Part shown: positions 23,721 through 35,700 of the stretch, piece after piece
How positions within the stretch are numbered: position 1 is the first letter of the stretch
Layout: each line of letters begins with the position of its first letter
The notes under the pieces: model-generated
Database searches by the model: none
Told to the model about the DNA's origin: nothing
The model's input: only the letters and a program-made list of their open reading frames with translations
Program-made: the position numbers and the translations under genes
Source of the DNA: Pholis gunnellus
Lineage: Eukaryota; Chordata; Actinopteri; Perciformes; Pholidae
Assembly (NCBI GenBank): GCA_910591455.2
Contig: OU342809.1
Location: 23,390,349 to 23,454,348 of the forward strand
Direction: 5' to 3'
DNA length: 64,000 nt

Positions 23721-25874
23721 TTGTTTGTTTGCTACGTACTCAATCACTGCCCCATTTTCCTTTTATACTGATGTTGATGAATACCTGATTGCTTTCAGGA
23801 TTCATTATTTTATTGCACTGCGTATTTTCTATATTCATGTCTGTGAACCATTTTGTAAACTTATTTGAAAAGTGTTGTGTAAATAAAGTTAATCCTTATT
23901 GTCATTATAGTCTGAGCATAATTTAGAAAAGGTGGGCGTGGACATTATACATTTGAAGAGCATTCCAATAGAAATGTTATTTTCTAAGATACGCCCGAGG
24001 TAACCACTTGTTTCAGATCAAGCGAAAACAAAATGTTAACTGGACGCTAACGTAACGTTACTTACTTAAGATCTGCCTGGAAGACGTTCAACTGTATAAG
24101 CTTGTGTCACTCAGTGCAGAGCACTAAACTCAGGACATGCGCTGTTTTAGTGCAGTCGAATGAAACTCAATGCGGTTCTTTGAAATATATTTTTTCCGTG
24201 AGTGACTGACTGTGTCGTGCTCACTTGCACAATCAAATGTGCCGCAGTAGATAGAAGACGCTGCCTGACAATCGTCAGTAATATGTTGGAATGTCTGCCA
24301 AATCTGGTGACAGAGGCAACAAACATCTGCTGGTGTTAGGTGAACACAACACAAAGTGTGCACGCGTATAGAAACCGCGTTAGCAAGAAAACATGTTGGG
24401 ACAAAAGCACCGGTTGCCCAGGCAGCCGCCCCGCTGGCTTATTGGCGGCTCTGGAGTGTAATTTATTAAGGATCAACAGCTTTATACTGAAAATCCGTTT
24501 CAGCCAGTTCAATGTAAAGTTTTATGGAGGCCTTTAAATCAGGAAATAAAATGATAGTGCTGGTCTTGGTTGTTTTCTGGTTTGTCTTCGGAACCCTGAA
24601 GAACCAGCAGAATGATTCTGTTTAGCATTGGAGGGCAATTTCAGCAAATGCACCACCAGTCGTTTTCTCAGATTCTGGAGGGTGTGTGTTCTGGCTGAAA
24701 GATCTCCGGTTGTTGGACCCATTCACCTCTCACCTGCACTGTGTGCTTATGTGCTCTTATAACTTCCTCTTTCATGATTACGTGAATAAAATAATTTTGT
24801 GGGATATCTATATTTTTTGTAACGGTAAAGCTACGGATGCTGGATGTGACCAGCCTGCACTTGGATGACGGATTTTGCAGCTGTGCCCCAGAAACACTGA
24901 GAGCATCTGTAACAACTGCAGATGTTTTTCCACACTTTTAAAAACTGTGAAAGAGCTCCAGCACCTTCATAAGTCAGTGGAACCCAACTGCTTCAGCTGT
25001 GAAAGCCAAGTCGCATTTGTAGTCAGGTGCAGTTATCAAGCAATTACTGTGCTACCAAGGTTATAGGATAGCAGAATTAATAACGTGTAAATCTGAACCA
25101 CAATCCCCAGAGATGACTGTGTTCAGGCAGCCGGTCTGCACATGCCGATAATACATCATGTGAAAATGCAGCTCCCTCTGGTGCCGCTTCCCACTGAGAA
25201 TTTCTCCAAAAGTCCCTGTTTTATTCAGGGGTTCTGTCCCAGCATGCTCTCTGCCGACTGTCAGCCAGTCCCCCTGGGGTTCGGCTCCATCCAGTTAACT
25301 CTGCCAGCTCTGGTGGACAGCTGAGAGCGACCGGGGGAGCTCAAAGCTGCTCTAATTTGCCAGCAGATGTGAAAAATTCATGATCTCATCAGCATAAGTC
25401 AATCTATTCTCGACACGTTCCGCGGCACGTTCTAAAAATAAACACACTATGTGCTTTTTACTGTAGGTGCTGAAAAAACCCCGTCCATGATTGGATGATT
25501 AGCAGTCAATAAATGATTACATCACATTACTCTCACATTGTGTTCTTTCCATGAGTTCACTTTATGTTCAGTAGCAATGCGTGTTTTTCTCGTTTTTTCC
25601 GAGTGATGTTTATGCATTTTTGTCCCACCCTCGAGATGACAAACAAGTCAGTAACTCCCAGCTCAGAAGAGAATAGATCATCACAGTGGTACCATTAGCG
25701 TGCCTGAGCAATTACAGTTTGTGTGCGCGCGCACGTTTGTGTGCATCGTAGTTTATGTTTTTTATTGGAATCCCATTGGCGGTGATGCGGTTTGCAGACT
25801 AAGTGATTTTGTTTTCTACCGTTTCAACTAAGTGGTTCTTACTGGTAGGATGGTCTCAGTACTACCCCCCCCCC

Positions 25875-25905
<31 letters not shown>

Positions 25906-27920
25906 ACACACACACACCCATCTCTCTTTCTCTCTCTATCTTTTTCCTTGTTCTATTAGGAGATCAAACACCATCGCAAAGAAGGAATGGTGTCTCCATT
26001 TAGAGAAGACTGTAAAAGTGGTGCGGCGTTTCCCCCATCCTCTGGTAATGAACTCCCAAATAGCACACACTCATTCGTTCATTCACCCCCCCTCCTTGAG
26101 TGTCGAGCAGAAAGCCAATTACATCTGGCTTTACTGGGTTCAGACTGACAGCTGTGGCCTACACACACTTTATTGGAGATTACGCTCCTGCCAAGGAACC
26201 AAAACCTGCGTGCGGATAGCCTCACTTACCGAACTAAAGAAAGTCAACTCAAAGACATTGATTTCCAGCTGCGTAAAGCTTTGTATGTACTCGCACCTGG
26301 CCCCGTGGCGTGAGCTTCCGCAGATGGCGTGCAAGCTAGGAGCTGGCACAAAGGCGTTTATGCTCAACGCCTTATTATCCGAAACGCCAGAGGGCATACA
26401 AACCAAATGAATTGTGAAGGATCAAAAAGACAACAAGTGTAAAAATCTATAAACCAACCTCCACAATGCCGAGGAGGAATTGTAAGGATCTGTAAACTCA
26501 TATCTCATATTCATGGACTACTTTATTGCCTTTGTGCAAGCCCTGGAAAGAAACAAGTCAAATATTATGTGCATTTTAAAGAAACAAAGGGTGAATATCC
26601 AGTAAACTATTTAATTTGGCTGCAAAAGATTTAATCAAATTAATATATTTAAGACCTGTCTAAAAACGAATTGGCCGTCTTTGTATCAGTGAACTATTTG
26701 TGACAGTCACGTGATAGCACGCGCCAAGTGACACAAATTTGAAGGTGCACGACCAAGCCCCGCAAATACTTGCGGACCTCCCCGAGCAAGACGCGCAGGC
26801 CACAATTATGCAATTTCCTGGCGCACACGCCTCGCTCCAGGCTTCACTACGGCGACCAAAAACTATGCTCCAACCGTCACAGTAGCGTTACTTGTTATTT
26901 GTCATTTTCAGTTTGGGACACCTGTTAAACTGGTCTTTACAGAAGAATAAAAACATATCTGTTGGCTGTCATCGGCTGTCCCTCGTTACATGATGGTTGA
27001 ACTAGTCAAAGCCGAGAAAAAATAGACTCTTCGGAACGCTTTCTTTAGCGCGCCACAATGGATTCGAGGGCACAAAAGAAGCGACAAATTAAAGGCTGAT
27101 GGTGTTGAGTTCGCTCCATCAGGTTTGCCTCCCCCTTACATTAAATGTTTGACTGTGAATGAATTAATATAAGCCTCTCGCTGGTTGAATGTGGTTTCCC
27201 TAGCGATCTGTTAAAAATTGGGAGAAATAAACAGCACGACGCAACAGTGTGTGGGAGTGCATTCAAATTGAGCCGTAGCTCAACACCTACACGTCTGCAT
27301 AAGCAGAATTAGCAGCGCACCTAAACTGTAACTGACAACATGACGAGGGCATCCACATTCTCCTCAGCAGCCCCCTCTCTCAATCCAACTCCACTGACAC
27401 ATTACGAGAGATGAATTTGTAGTTTATGCGTGATAAAATGTGTTATTCATGTTTTTGTTGAACTTCTACTCTGACTGCAGAAGTCAGAAAGAAAAGAAAT
27501 TCCAACGCGTTTCCATTTCCAAACTCCTCAAATTGCCTCAAACTTAAACTTGCAGATAGTCAGCGCCCTCTACTTCAGGCCTTGGATCCTCCTGGATCAG
27601 GAGCAGGGAAGAGGACTACAGATGGTAGCGCCCTCCACTTCAGGCCTCGGAACATCCACGAACAGCAGAGACTGGCAGCGGGCTGAAGACAGTGACTCAG
27701 ATTGATTGCCCTGTTTGCTTGACTGATAAAGCCCCAGACAGCCAGCACACGCGTCTGTCAGAGTGTGCCATAGGAAGCATCTTCCACCAGAGCTTTTTCA
27801 TTTTTTTTAACATTGATTGAGAAATGATGCTAGATGCTGATACCAGAGGTAAGTTCACAATAACCGATTGTTATTATGTCATATCTATTTGTCTTCATGA
27901 AGTATAGATGGCTAAAACCA
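23721..27920. other. intergenic, no gene recognised
   Basis: Mostly low-copy-looking A/T-rich sequence with a C-run/(CA)n tract at 25865-25918. No exon with convincing splice sites and homology was found. Conserved non-coding elements cannot be excluded without alignment. Confidence 0.45.
25865..25918. repeat. C27 run followed by (CA)n
   Basis: About 27 consecutive C followed directly by about 13 CA units. Confidence 0.93.
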
Positions 27921-28434
27921 GAAGACTACAGGACCAGATGAGAAGGATGGAGGACTACAGGACCAGATGAGAAGGATGGAGGACTACAGGACCAGATGAG
28001 AAGGATGGAGGACCACAGGACCAGATGAGAAGGATGGAGGACTACAGGACCAGATGAGAAGAATGGAGGACTACAGGACCAGATGAGAAGGATGGAGGAC
28101 TACAGGACCAGATGAGAAGAATGGAGGACTACAGGACCAGATGAGAAGGATGGAGGACTACAGGACCAGATGAGAAGAATGGAGGACTACAGGACCAGAT
28201 GAGAAGGATGGAGGACTACAGGACCAGATGAGAAGGATGGAGGACTACAGGACCAGATGAGAAGAATGGAGGACTACAGGACCAGATGAGAAGAATGGAG
28301 GACTACAGGACCAGATGAGAAGGATGGAGGACTACAGGACCAGATGAGAAGGATGGAGGACTACAGGACCAGATGAGAAGGATGGAGGACTACAGGACCA
28401 GATGAGAAGGATGGAGGACTACAGGACCAGATGG
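27921..28434. repeat. 29-bp minisatellite, about 17.7 copies
   Basis: The unit is 29 bases (GAGGACTACAGGACC followed by AGATGAGAAGGATG). Copies are nearly identical. The main variation is G or A in AAGGATG/AAGAATG, and one copy has GACCAC for GACTAC. In order the G/A variant reads GGGGAGAGAGGAAGGGG. The unit length is not a multiple of three and no long frame crosses it, so it is non-coding. Confidence 0.96.
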
Positions 28435-28689
28435 AGAGCGGTGGTCGCCTTTCTTTCTGCAGGCTAGGTAGGTTATCCCCTCACCAAGATTACAGAAAAA
28501 GTAGGGACATAAGTTCTTTATACATATGTGGATTACATTTATTATAGGAGCCGCTGTATAGTTGAGTTCTGAAGAATTCATCCCTTGTGTTTGTCTTTCA
28601 TAGGGCAGGACTCCTCTGTGCTATAGTTTCAGAGTATAGTTGTTTGTCTCCATCTGCTTCTTCTGTGCTGGTGGGTTTAGGAAGCTCCT

Positions 28690-28752
28690 CACACACACAC
28701 ACACACACAGACACACACACACACAGACACACACACACACACACACACACAC
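28690..28752. repeat. (CA)n microsatellite
   Basis: (CA)n with two CAGA interruptions. Confidence 0.95.
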
Positions 28753-29206
28753 AGGAAGCTGTCAACACCTCTTTGAAAGAGACGGAACGTTCAGGCTGAA
28801 TGAGAAATATGAATTCTGAAAGGTTTAAAGTTTGTTACAGTGTGTTAGTGTAAACTGTATGTACAGTATGTTTATCTCCTGAATGTGCAATACATGTTAG
28901 AAAAACTCTCTAAATATCTGTATATGTCCTAATGTTTCATATAATTCAGAAATCTGACGATGTTAAACGAAATAAATATTGTGCAAATTACGATCAATGT
29001 CTTTAGATTTTCATTTGACTCAGAGGTATAAATGTTATTTATGTTAAGTATTATACATGATGCTCAAATTATTACATGTTGACATAAATGAAATATATAA
29101 AAATATATAGATTTATTTATACATAGATGTATCAGTGTAATTCTTCCCAATTTAAATTCTATTAAATCATAATTTATTGTAATTTTTAGTAATGATTGTG
29201 TACCAG

Positions 29207-29435
29207 CCAGTCAGCAAAAATGTGAAGCTGAAGTGCCTTAAACGTGTAGACTCAACTGGCTGCAAAAATAAGTCTTATTGTATAGACGCTAATGAGAAAA
29301 TGATTTATTACCTCAGTAAACATTGTGAACATGAGTTTAGGGTCTTCATCTCTAGTTTGAAGTCTTCTTCAATACAGCATGATGTTCATTCAGTAAATGA
29401 TGGTCCAGTTAGAGTCAAATAGAACATAACATATG
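29207..29435 (+). repeat. dispersed fish repeat family R1, copy 1 (partial)
   Basis: It shares with the copies at 42634 and 45839/47385 the blocks GAAGTGCCTTAAA, GGCTGCAAAAATAAGTCT, CCTCAGTAAACATTGTGAAC and CAGCATGATGTTCATT, in the same order and orientation. The 3' part of the family is missing here. Confidence 0.75.
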
Positions 29436-30469
29436 CTTCATGATCATTTTGGTCAATATGTCAATATGTCACATTTACTAGTTGACTTAAAAAAAAAAAA
29501 TTAAATACAATTCTTACATTAATGTTAGGGGAAGGGTAAACCTGAGCGCAGCATAACGACTGGTCTCCCTCTCTCCCCCACTCCAAATAATGACCAGTGC
29601 TGCTGCATTACACTCCACAATATTCATTTATTGAAACAGTTGTGGTAGCAATAAGCGTCAGGGTGAGCCTGGCCGAAAACAATAAACAAATCAATCTTCA
29701 TTAATATACTAAATGACCTATTCCCAAAACAAACAAAATACAGGCAGCTTAACTGCCTCCCTAACAGAAGAACAGGAGAAAACAAGATGAAGAAAACAAC
29801 AACCCGGACTGCCTTTAGGCTATGTTCTACGATTGGCCAATCCGATGGGTAGTGACCCCCTTGGCTGTGCACCACGACCTGGTTGGGAGCGGTAGAGAAA
29901 AGAGAGACAGCGAGCTGGGAGTGATTTTTGCATATTTTAAAGTCCTAAATGCATCAATCTGGTGCACTTTGAGAGCAGAATTAAGAGGCTGCCTCTTGTA
30001 AACAACTTTGTGATCAACAATGTAATCATAAACATGTTGTCTGGATATGAACGGTGCTTGTCGCCACTGGTGCAGAGCCTTGTTTAATCTGTGTCACTGT
30101 CTCCTATTGTGACAATGACACTCTTTACTCATACCCCAATAGTGCAAGTATCAATCCTGCTGAGGACTAAAGTAACATTTGCACTGTCAACTATTTTAAT
30201 TATGAAAATAAGAAACATTTCAAAATACTTCTGTAATACTTTGGACAAACTCTGCAAAAGAAACGTTCCCAAAACGCTACAGGTCACAATAAGCTATAAA
30301 ACTGAAACGCAATCCCTTATGCTATGAAATCGAACTTGGCTATAAGCAAATGTAAAAACTTAATTGTTTTATCCCGCTTTGCTTGATGGCAGCAGCGATA
30401 AGGATTGTTTCGGTCCGGTTTGTTTTTCCCTCATCCAAACCACTCTTTCACGGGATCACCACAGACTGT

Positions 30470-30670
30470 GGAGAAGCTGAGCATTTGTAGCTTCACGACT
30501 ATCTCTTGGTGGCGCCAGATGAAAGGATGGGAACATCAAAAGTCATTATGGGTTCTTACTGTGGGGGCTATGAATGTCTGTACCAAATGTCATGGCAATC
30601 TATCCAATAGTTATATATATTAGTTTGGGTCAAAGTGGTCGACCAACCAACATTGCCATAGAGCCCCAGC
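30470..30670 (+). repeat. LINE 3'-end-like dispersed repeat fragment
   Basis: It contains GGCGCCAGATGAAAGG, then ATGAATGTCTGTACCAAATG, then CATGGCAATCTATCCAATAG, and ends CAACATTGCCATAGAGCC. This resembles a very common fish LINE (L2-type) 3' region, recalled rather than searched. Confidence 0.5.
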
Positions 30671-31237
30671 GCTAGCAAGCTTACATAAAAAGTATTTAAA
30701 CATAACAAAACATAACATTTCTGGACACCTCATCCTAAAGCAACACTCGTCAACGCCAGATTTAAATTGACTTCAAAAGGATTTTGACTGCATGGGGGGA
30801 GTCATTTCTGTATTTCTGTCTAACTGTCAAGTGTCAGTTATGTAATGCACTACATCGATACACCTATGACAGTTTAAAACAGGAAGGATTCACTGCTGCT
30901 CGAGTCAACACTAACAGGGTTCTCCATCATTTGAACTCTTTACTACTTTGCTTCTACCATGTCATTACTTTGCTACTTTTGCTGGAATCATATGCTATTT
31001 TATTGCATTATAAGATGAAGATTCACATCTTTTTCATACTCATGAAATCACTGTGATCAGTGGCCCTTCATGCCGCGCATGGAAGCATCTGCATGCTTCA
31101 TCAGCCTGTAGTTGTACTATGTATCCTTGTGTGTTTTAATAAAATATGTAGAGCATATTTTCAAGTAACTACTAGACGTTCTTAGTTTGTGATGTATTTA
31201 TTAATGGGAATGAGCTTAAGCCTACTGTTTTGTGAGT

Positions 31238-32138
31238 AATTGTTAGTAGGCAGGTGAAATGTGATATGACACAAAACTATATTTATAGATCTTTAGTTCT
31301 TGACTACTCTTAAAAGGATAGAGTAGTATAAAGGTAATTTGGGATGTTACATTTGTGTTAGATCTAACAAAGAGTTCCCTGTAATCACAAATTCTCCCAT
31401 CAACACATCTTACAAATCCTGGTCACTAACCTATAAAGTGCATCAACCAATCTGATTAAATGACTTCAATCCTAAACTAACTTAAGGTGCCTTGAGACTG
31501 TAGCTCAGTGCAAACATGTAGTGCATCAATCTAGTGTATGCTCTCAATGCATAAATAACTGTAGTGGTAACTCTTCTGATAATAAAGGTAGAAAAGAAAA
31601 GAAACAATACCACACAGTTAACTCTGAAATTAAGAACATAAAACATTTGGTCCATTATTAAAAATAAATGATGCAGTATATCTCAATATACTCACAACAT
31701 CTTATCTTTGTGCTAGCTCAAATGCACATATGGAGGCCACGGACATCAATCCTATACAGCACTACACAACGAAACATTATTATTTTCGGTACAGTACACA
31801 CACATTAAATGCTTTTGAACATGAAGGATAACAGAATGCATAGAATGTATGTAGGATGGTCTTAAAACGCTTGACGTTATTAGCCTTGCAGTTCTCTCCT
31901 GAAGAGAGCACATATTGATGAATCTGTAAACATCGGATCAATTGAATCACCATCAGTGCATTTGGCGTCAAACAATATATTTCCTGACTTCTGTACACAC
32001 ATATCAATGTACATCTTTTGGTCGTTTTTTTACAGAAATAAAATTCAGAACATATTTACTCACACGGAAAACAACCAACGCTCCACAGGTTAGCCACTCG
32101 AAAAGAAGGATTTCACTTCCTGCTTCGCTCTTCTAGCT
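31238..32138 (-). repeat. unnamed 0.9-kb unit, copy 2 (inverted mate of 16046-16866)
   Basis: Reverse-complement partner of 16046-16866, with scattered substitutions and indels, including an extra roughly 40-base segment at 32065-32110. At its presumed 5' edge (minus strand) are a GCAGGAAGTG ETS-like site and GCTGAGTCAGC at 32136-32146. The corresponding site upstream of copy 1 is not obvious. Confidence 0.7.
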
Positions 32139-32146
32139 GAGTCAGC
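32136..32146. promoter_or_regulatory. candidate MARE/AP-1 site
   Basis: GCTGAGTCAGC is a perfect palindromic core of the Maf recognition element, containing an AP-1 site. It lies at the edge of the inverted repeat copy beside an ETS-like CACTTCCTGC. Function is not shown. Confidence 0.3.
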
Positions 32147-32775
32147 GTTATCTGTGCTCGGTCGAGGAATAACTGGAAGAGTTAGTTTGGATTTTTTCAA
32201 CTGAGGTAAAAATTGCTGTTTCTTTCAACGGAGTCGTGTGGCTTTGAGGAGAGTGGTTTAACGGATACAGTTCCCCATCAAAAAGGCAAGGCAAGGAAAA
32301 GCGACTGTTGACAAAAAAAAGTGAAAGAAAAGTATCAGTTAAAGTGTGCGCTGTATTTAGAATATTTTCCCCACTGTACCTTGACGTCAGACAGCAGCCC
32401 TTTCCAGCAGGGAACTGTATCCGGTATGTCACTCTCATCACAGCCACGAGGCTCCATTGACAAACACAGCTTTTTTAACACTGCAGAGCACAGGTTGTTG
32501 GTCTACCACCTCTTAAATAGGTTGATTTGTGTTATTATGTGACTATCTGATCCAAAATAACGTGGCGTCCACAGCAGTACATTGCTCAGCTTCCATCCCG
32601 GTACTCCCATCTGCTTCTCCAAACTGGGAGCATTACGACCGTGATCTTAGTTACTGTAATACACACTGAATGAATAACAATAATTTATGTATCAACATCA
32701 TCATGCAGAGACCTACGTCAGGTCATGTGGTACAACGTTTATAGAAGGGCTTGAGAAAATAGCATTTTGATGCTA

Positions 32776-35700
32776 TCCATCCATCCATCCATTTTCCTCC
32801 GCTTATCCGGGGTCGGGTCGCGGTGGCAGCAGGCCAAGCAGGCTGACCCAGACTTCCCTCTCACCCGCAACATTTTCCAGCTCATACTGGGGGATCCCGA
32901 GGCTTTCCCAGGCCAGCTGGGAGATATAATCCCTCCAGCGTGTTCTGGGTCTTCCCCGGGGTCTCTTCCCAGTTGGACGTGCCCGGAAAACCTCCAGTGG
33001 GAGGCGTCCAGGAGGCATCCTAATCAGATGCCCGAACCACCTCAGCTGACTCCTTTCGATGCGAAGGAGTAGCGGCTCGACTCCAAGTTCCCTCCTGATG
33101 TCCGAGCTCCTTACCCTATCTCTAAGGCTGAGCCCGGCCACCCTACGGAGGAAACTCATTTCGGCCGCTTGTACCCGCGACCTTGTCCTTTCGGTCACGA
33201 CCCAGAGTTCGTGACCATAGGTGAGGGTAGGAACGTAGACCGACCAGTAAATTGAGAGCTTTGCCTTCCGGCTCAGCTCTCTCTTCACCAAGACGGTCCG
33301 GTGCAGCGCCTGCTTTACTGCTGCAGCCGCACCGATCCGCCTGTCGATCTCCCGCTCCATCTTACCCTCACTCGTGAACAAGACCCCGAGATACTTAAAC
33401 TCCTTCACTTGAGGTAGGCACTCCGTCCCCACCTGGAGGGAGCAATCCACCGGTTTCCGGCAGAGCACCATGGCCTCGGATTTGGAGGTGCTAACTCTCA
33501 TCCCCGCCGCTTCACACTCGGCTGCAAACCGCCCCAATGAATGCTGGAGGTCAAGATCCGAGGAGGCCAACAGGACCACATCGTCTGCAAATAGCAGAGA
33601 GGTGATCCCGAGACCCCCGAACCTGACGTTCTCCACCGCCCGGCTGCGCCTAGAAATCCTGTCCATGAAAGTCACGAACAGGACCGGTGACAAAGGGCAG
33701 CCCTGGCGGAGGCCAACACCCACCGGGAACGTGTCTGACTTATTGCCGAGAATGCGGACACAGCTCCTACTGCAGTCGTACAGAGACCGGATAGCCCGTT
33801 GTAACGGGTCCGGCACCCCATACTCCCGCAGCACCCCCCACAAGAACCCCCGAGGAACCCGGTCGAAAGCCTTTTCCAAGTCCACAAAACACATGTAGAC
33901 TGGTTGGGCAAACTCCCAGAACCCCTCCAGTAGTCTTGCGAGGGTAAAGAGCTGGTCCACTGTTCCACGGCCGGGACGGAATCCGCACTGCTCCTCTTGA
34001 ATCCGAGGTTCGACAAACGGTCGGAACCTCCTTTCCAGCACCCTGGCATAAGCTTTCCCCGGGAGGCTGAGTAGTGTGATACCCCGATAATTCGAGCACA
34101 CTCTCCGGTCCTCCTTTTTGAAAATGGGAACCACCACCCCGGTCTGCCAGTCCATGGGCACTGATCCCGACCCCCATGCGACACTGAAGAGGCGTGTCAG
34201 CCAAGACAGCCCAACAGTGTCCAGCGCCTTCAGAATCTCAGGGCGGATCTCATCCACCCCCGGCGCCTTGCCACCAAGGAGCTTTTTGACTACCTTAGCG
34301 ACCTCTGCCAGGGATATGGGTGAGCCCCCCAGGTCTTCAGGCGCTGCCTCCTCTGCAGAGGACATGTTGGTCGGGTTTAGGAGTTCCTCAAAGTGTTCTT
34401 TCCACCGCCCGACAATGTCCCCCGTCCGGGTCAACAGTTCCCCCCCCCTGCTGAGTACAGCCTGGGGCAGGCCCTGCTTTCCCTTCCTGAGCCTTCGGAT
34501 GGTTTGCCAGAACCTCCTTGAGGCCAACCGAAAGTCCTTCTCCATGGCCTCCCCGAACTCCTCCCATGCCCGAGTTTTAGCACCCGCGACCACCGCAGCT
34601 GCAGCCCTTCTGGCCTCCCGGTACCTCTCAGCTGCTTCAGGAGACCCCTGGGCCAGACAGGCCCTGAAGGCCTCCTTCTTCAGCTTGACGGCTTCCCTCA
34701 CCTCCGGTGTCCACCATCGGGTTCTCGGGTTGCCGCCACGACAGGCACCGATGACCTTCCGGCCACAGCTCCTAGCGGCCGCGTCCACAATAGAGGCTTT
34801 GAACATGGTCCATTCGGATTCCATGTTCCCAACCTCCCTCGGGATGTGTGAGAAGTTCTTCCGGAGGTGGGAGTTAAAGACCTCCCGGACAGGGTCCTCC
34901 GCCAGACGTTCCCAGTTCACCCTCACTATACGTTTGGGCTTGCCGGGTCTTTCCAACCGGTTCACCTGCCATCTGATCCAACTCACCACCAGATGGTGAT
35001 CAGTTGACAGCTCTGCTCCTCTCTTCACCCGAGTGTCCAAGACATACGGCCGCAGATCAGATGATACGATTACAAAGTCGATCATTGATCTCCGGCCTAA
35101 GGTGTTCTGGTACCAGGTACACTTATGAACCACCTTATGTTCGAACATGGTGTTCGTTATGACCAAACCGTGGCTAGCACAGAAGTCCAATAACGAGACA
35201 CCACTCGGGTTCAGATCGGGCAAGCCGTTCCTCCCAATCACCCCCCGCCAGGTTTCTCCGTCATTGCCCACGTGCGCGTTGAAGTCCCCCAGGAGAACTA
35301 TGTAGTCGGCAGGCGGCGCCCTTTCCAGGACCCCTCCCACCGACTCCAAGAAGGCCGGATACTCTGAACTGCTGTTTGGTGCATAAGCACAAACCACAGT
35401 CAGAGCCTTGCTCCCCGCAACCCGTAGGCGCATGGAGGCGACCCTCTCGTTCTCTGGGGAGAACTCCAACACAGCGGCGCTCAGCCGGGGGCTCGTGAGT
35501 ATCCCCACTCCCGCCCGGCGCCTCTCACCTTGGGCAACTCCGGAAAAGGACAAAGTCCAACCCTTCTCCAGGAGCTTGGTTCCAGAGCCAGTACTGTGTG
35601 TGGAGGTGAGTCCAACTATATCTAGCTGGTATCGCTCCACCTCCTGCACCAGCTCCGGCTCTTTCCCCGCTAGTGAGGTGACGTTCCACGTCCCTAAAGC

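Larger units (their letters stand above)
28440..32760. other. intergenic stretch between minisatellite and LINE
   Basis: Apart from the repeats listed separately, no gene is seen. 29520-30010 contains a moderately G+C-rich segment with a CTGGTGCACTTTGA block that recurs at about 51080, so it is probably part of another dispersed family. 32150-32760 is unassigned. Confidence 0.45.

Noticed and set aside
27921..28434. Regular direct repeats resembling a CRISPR array
   Set aside because: The 29-bp units are head to tail with no spacers, in a vertebrate genome. It is a minisatellite.
34118..34999. Open + strand frame of 293 codons
   Set aside because: Antisense shadow of the LINE endonuclease-RT ORF; no domain signal of its own.
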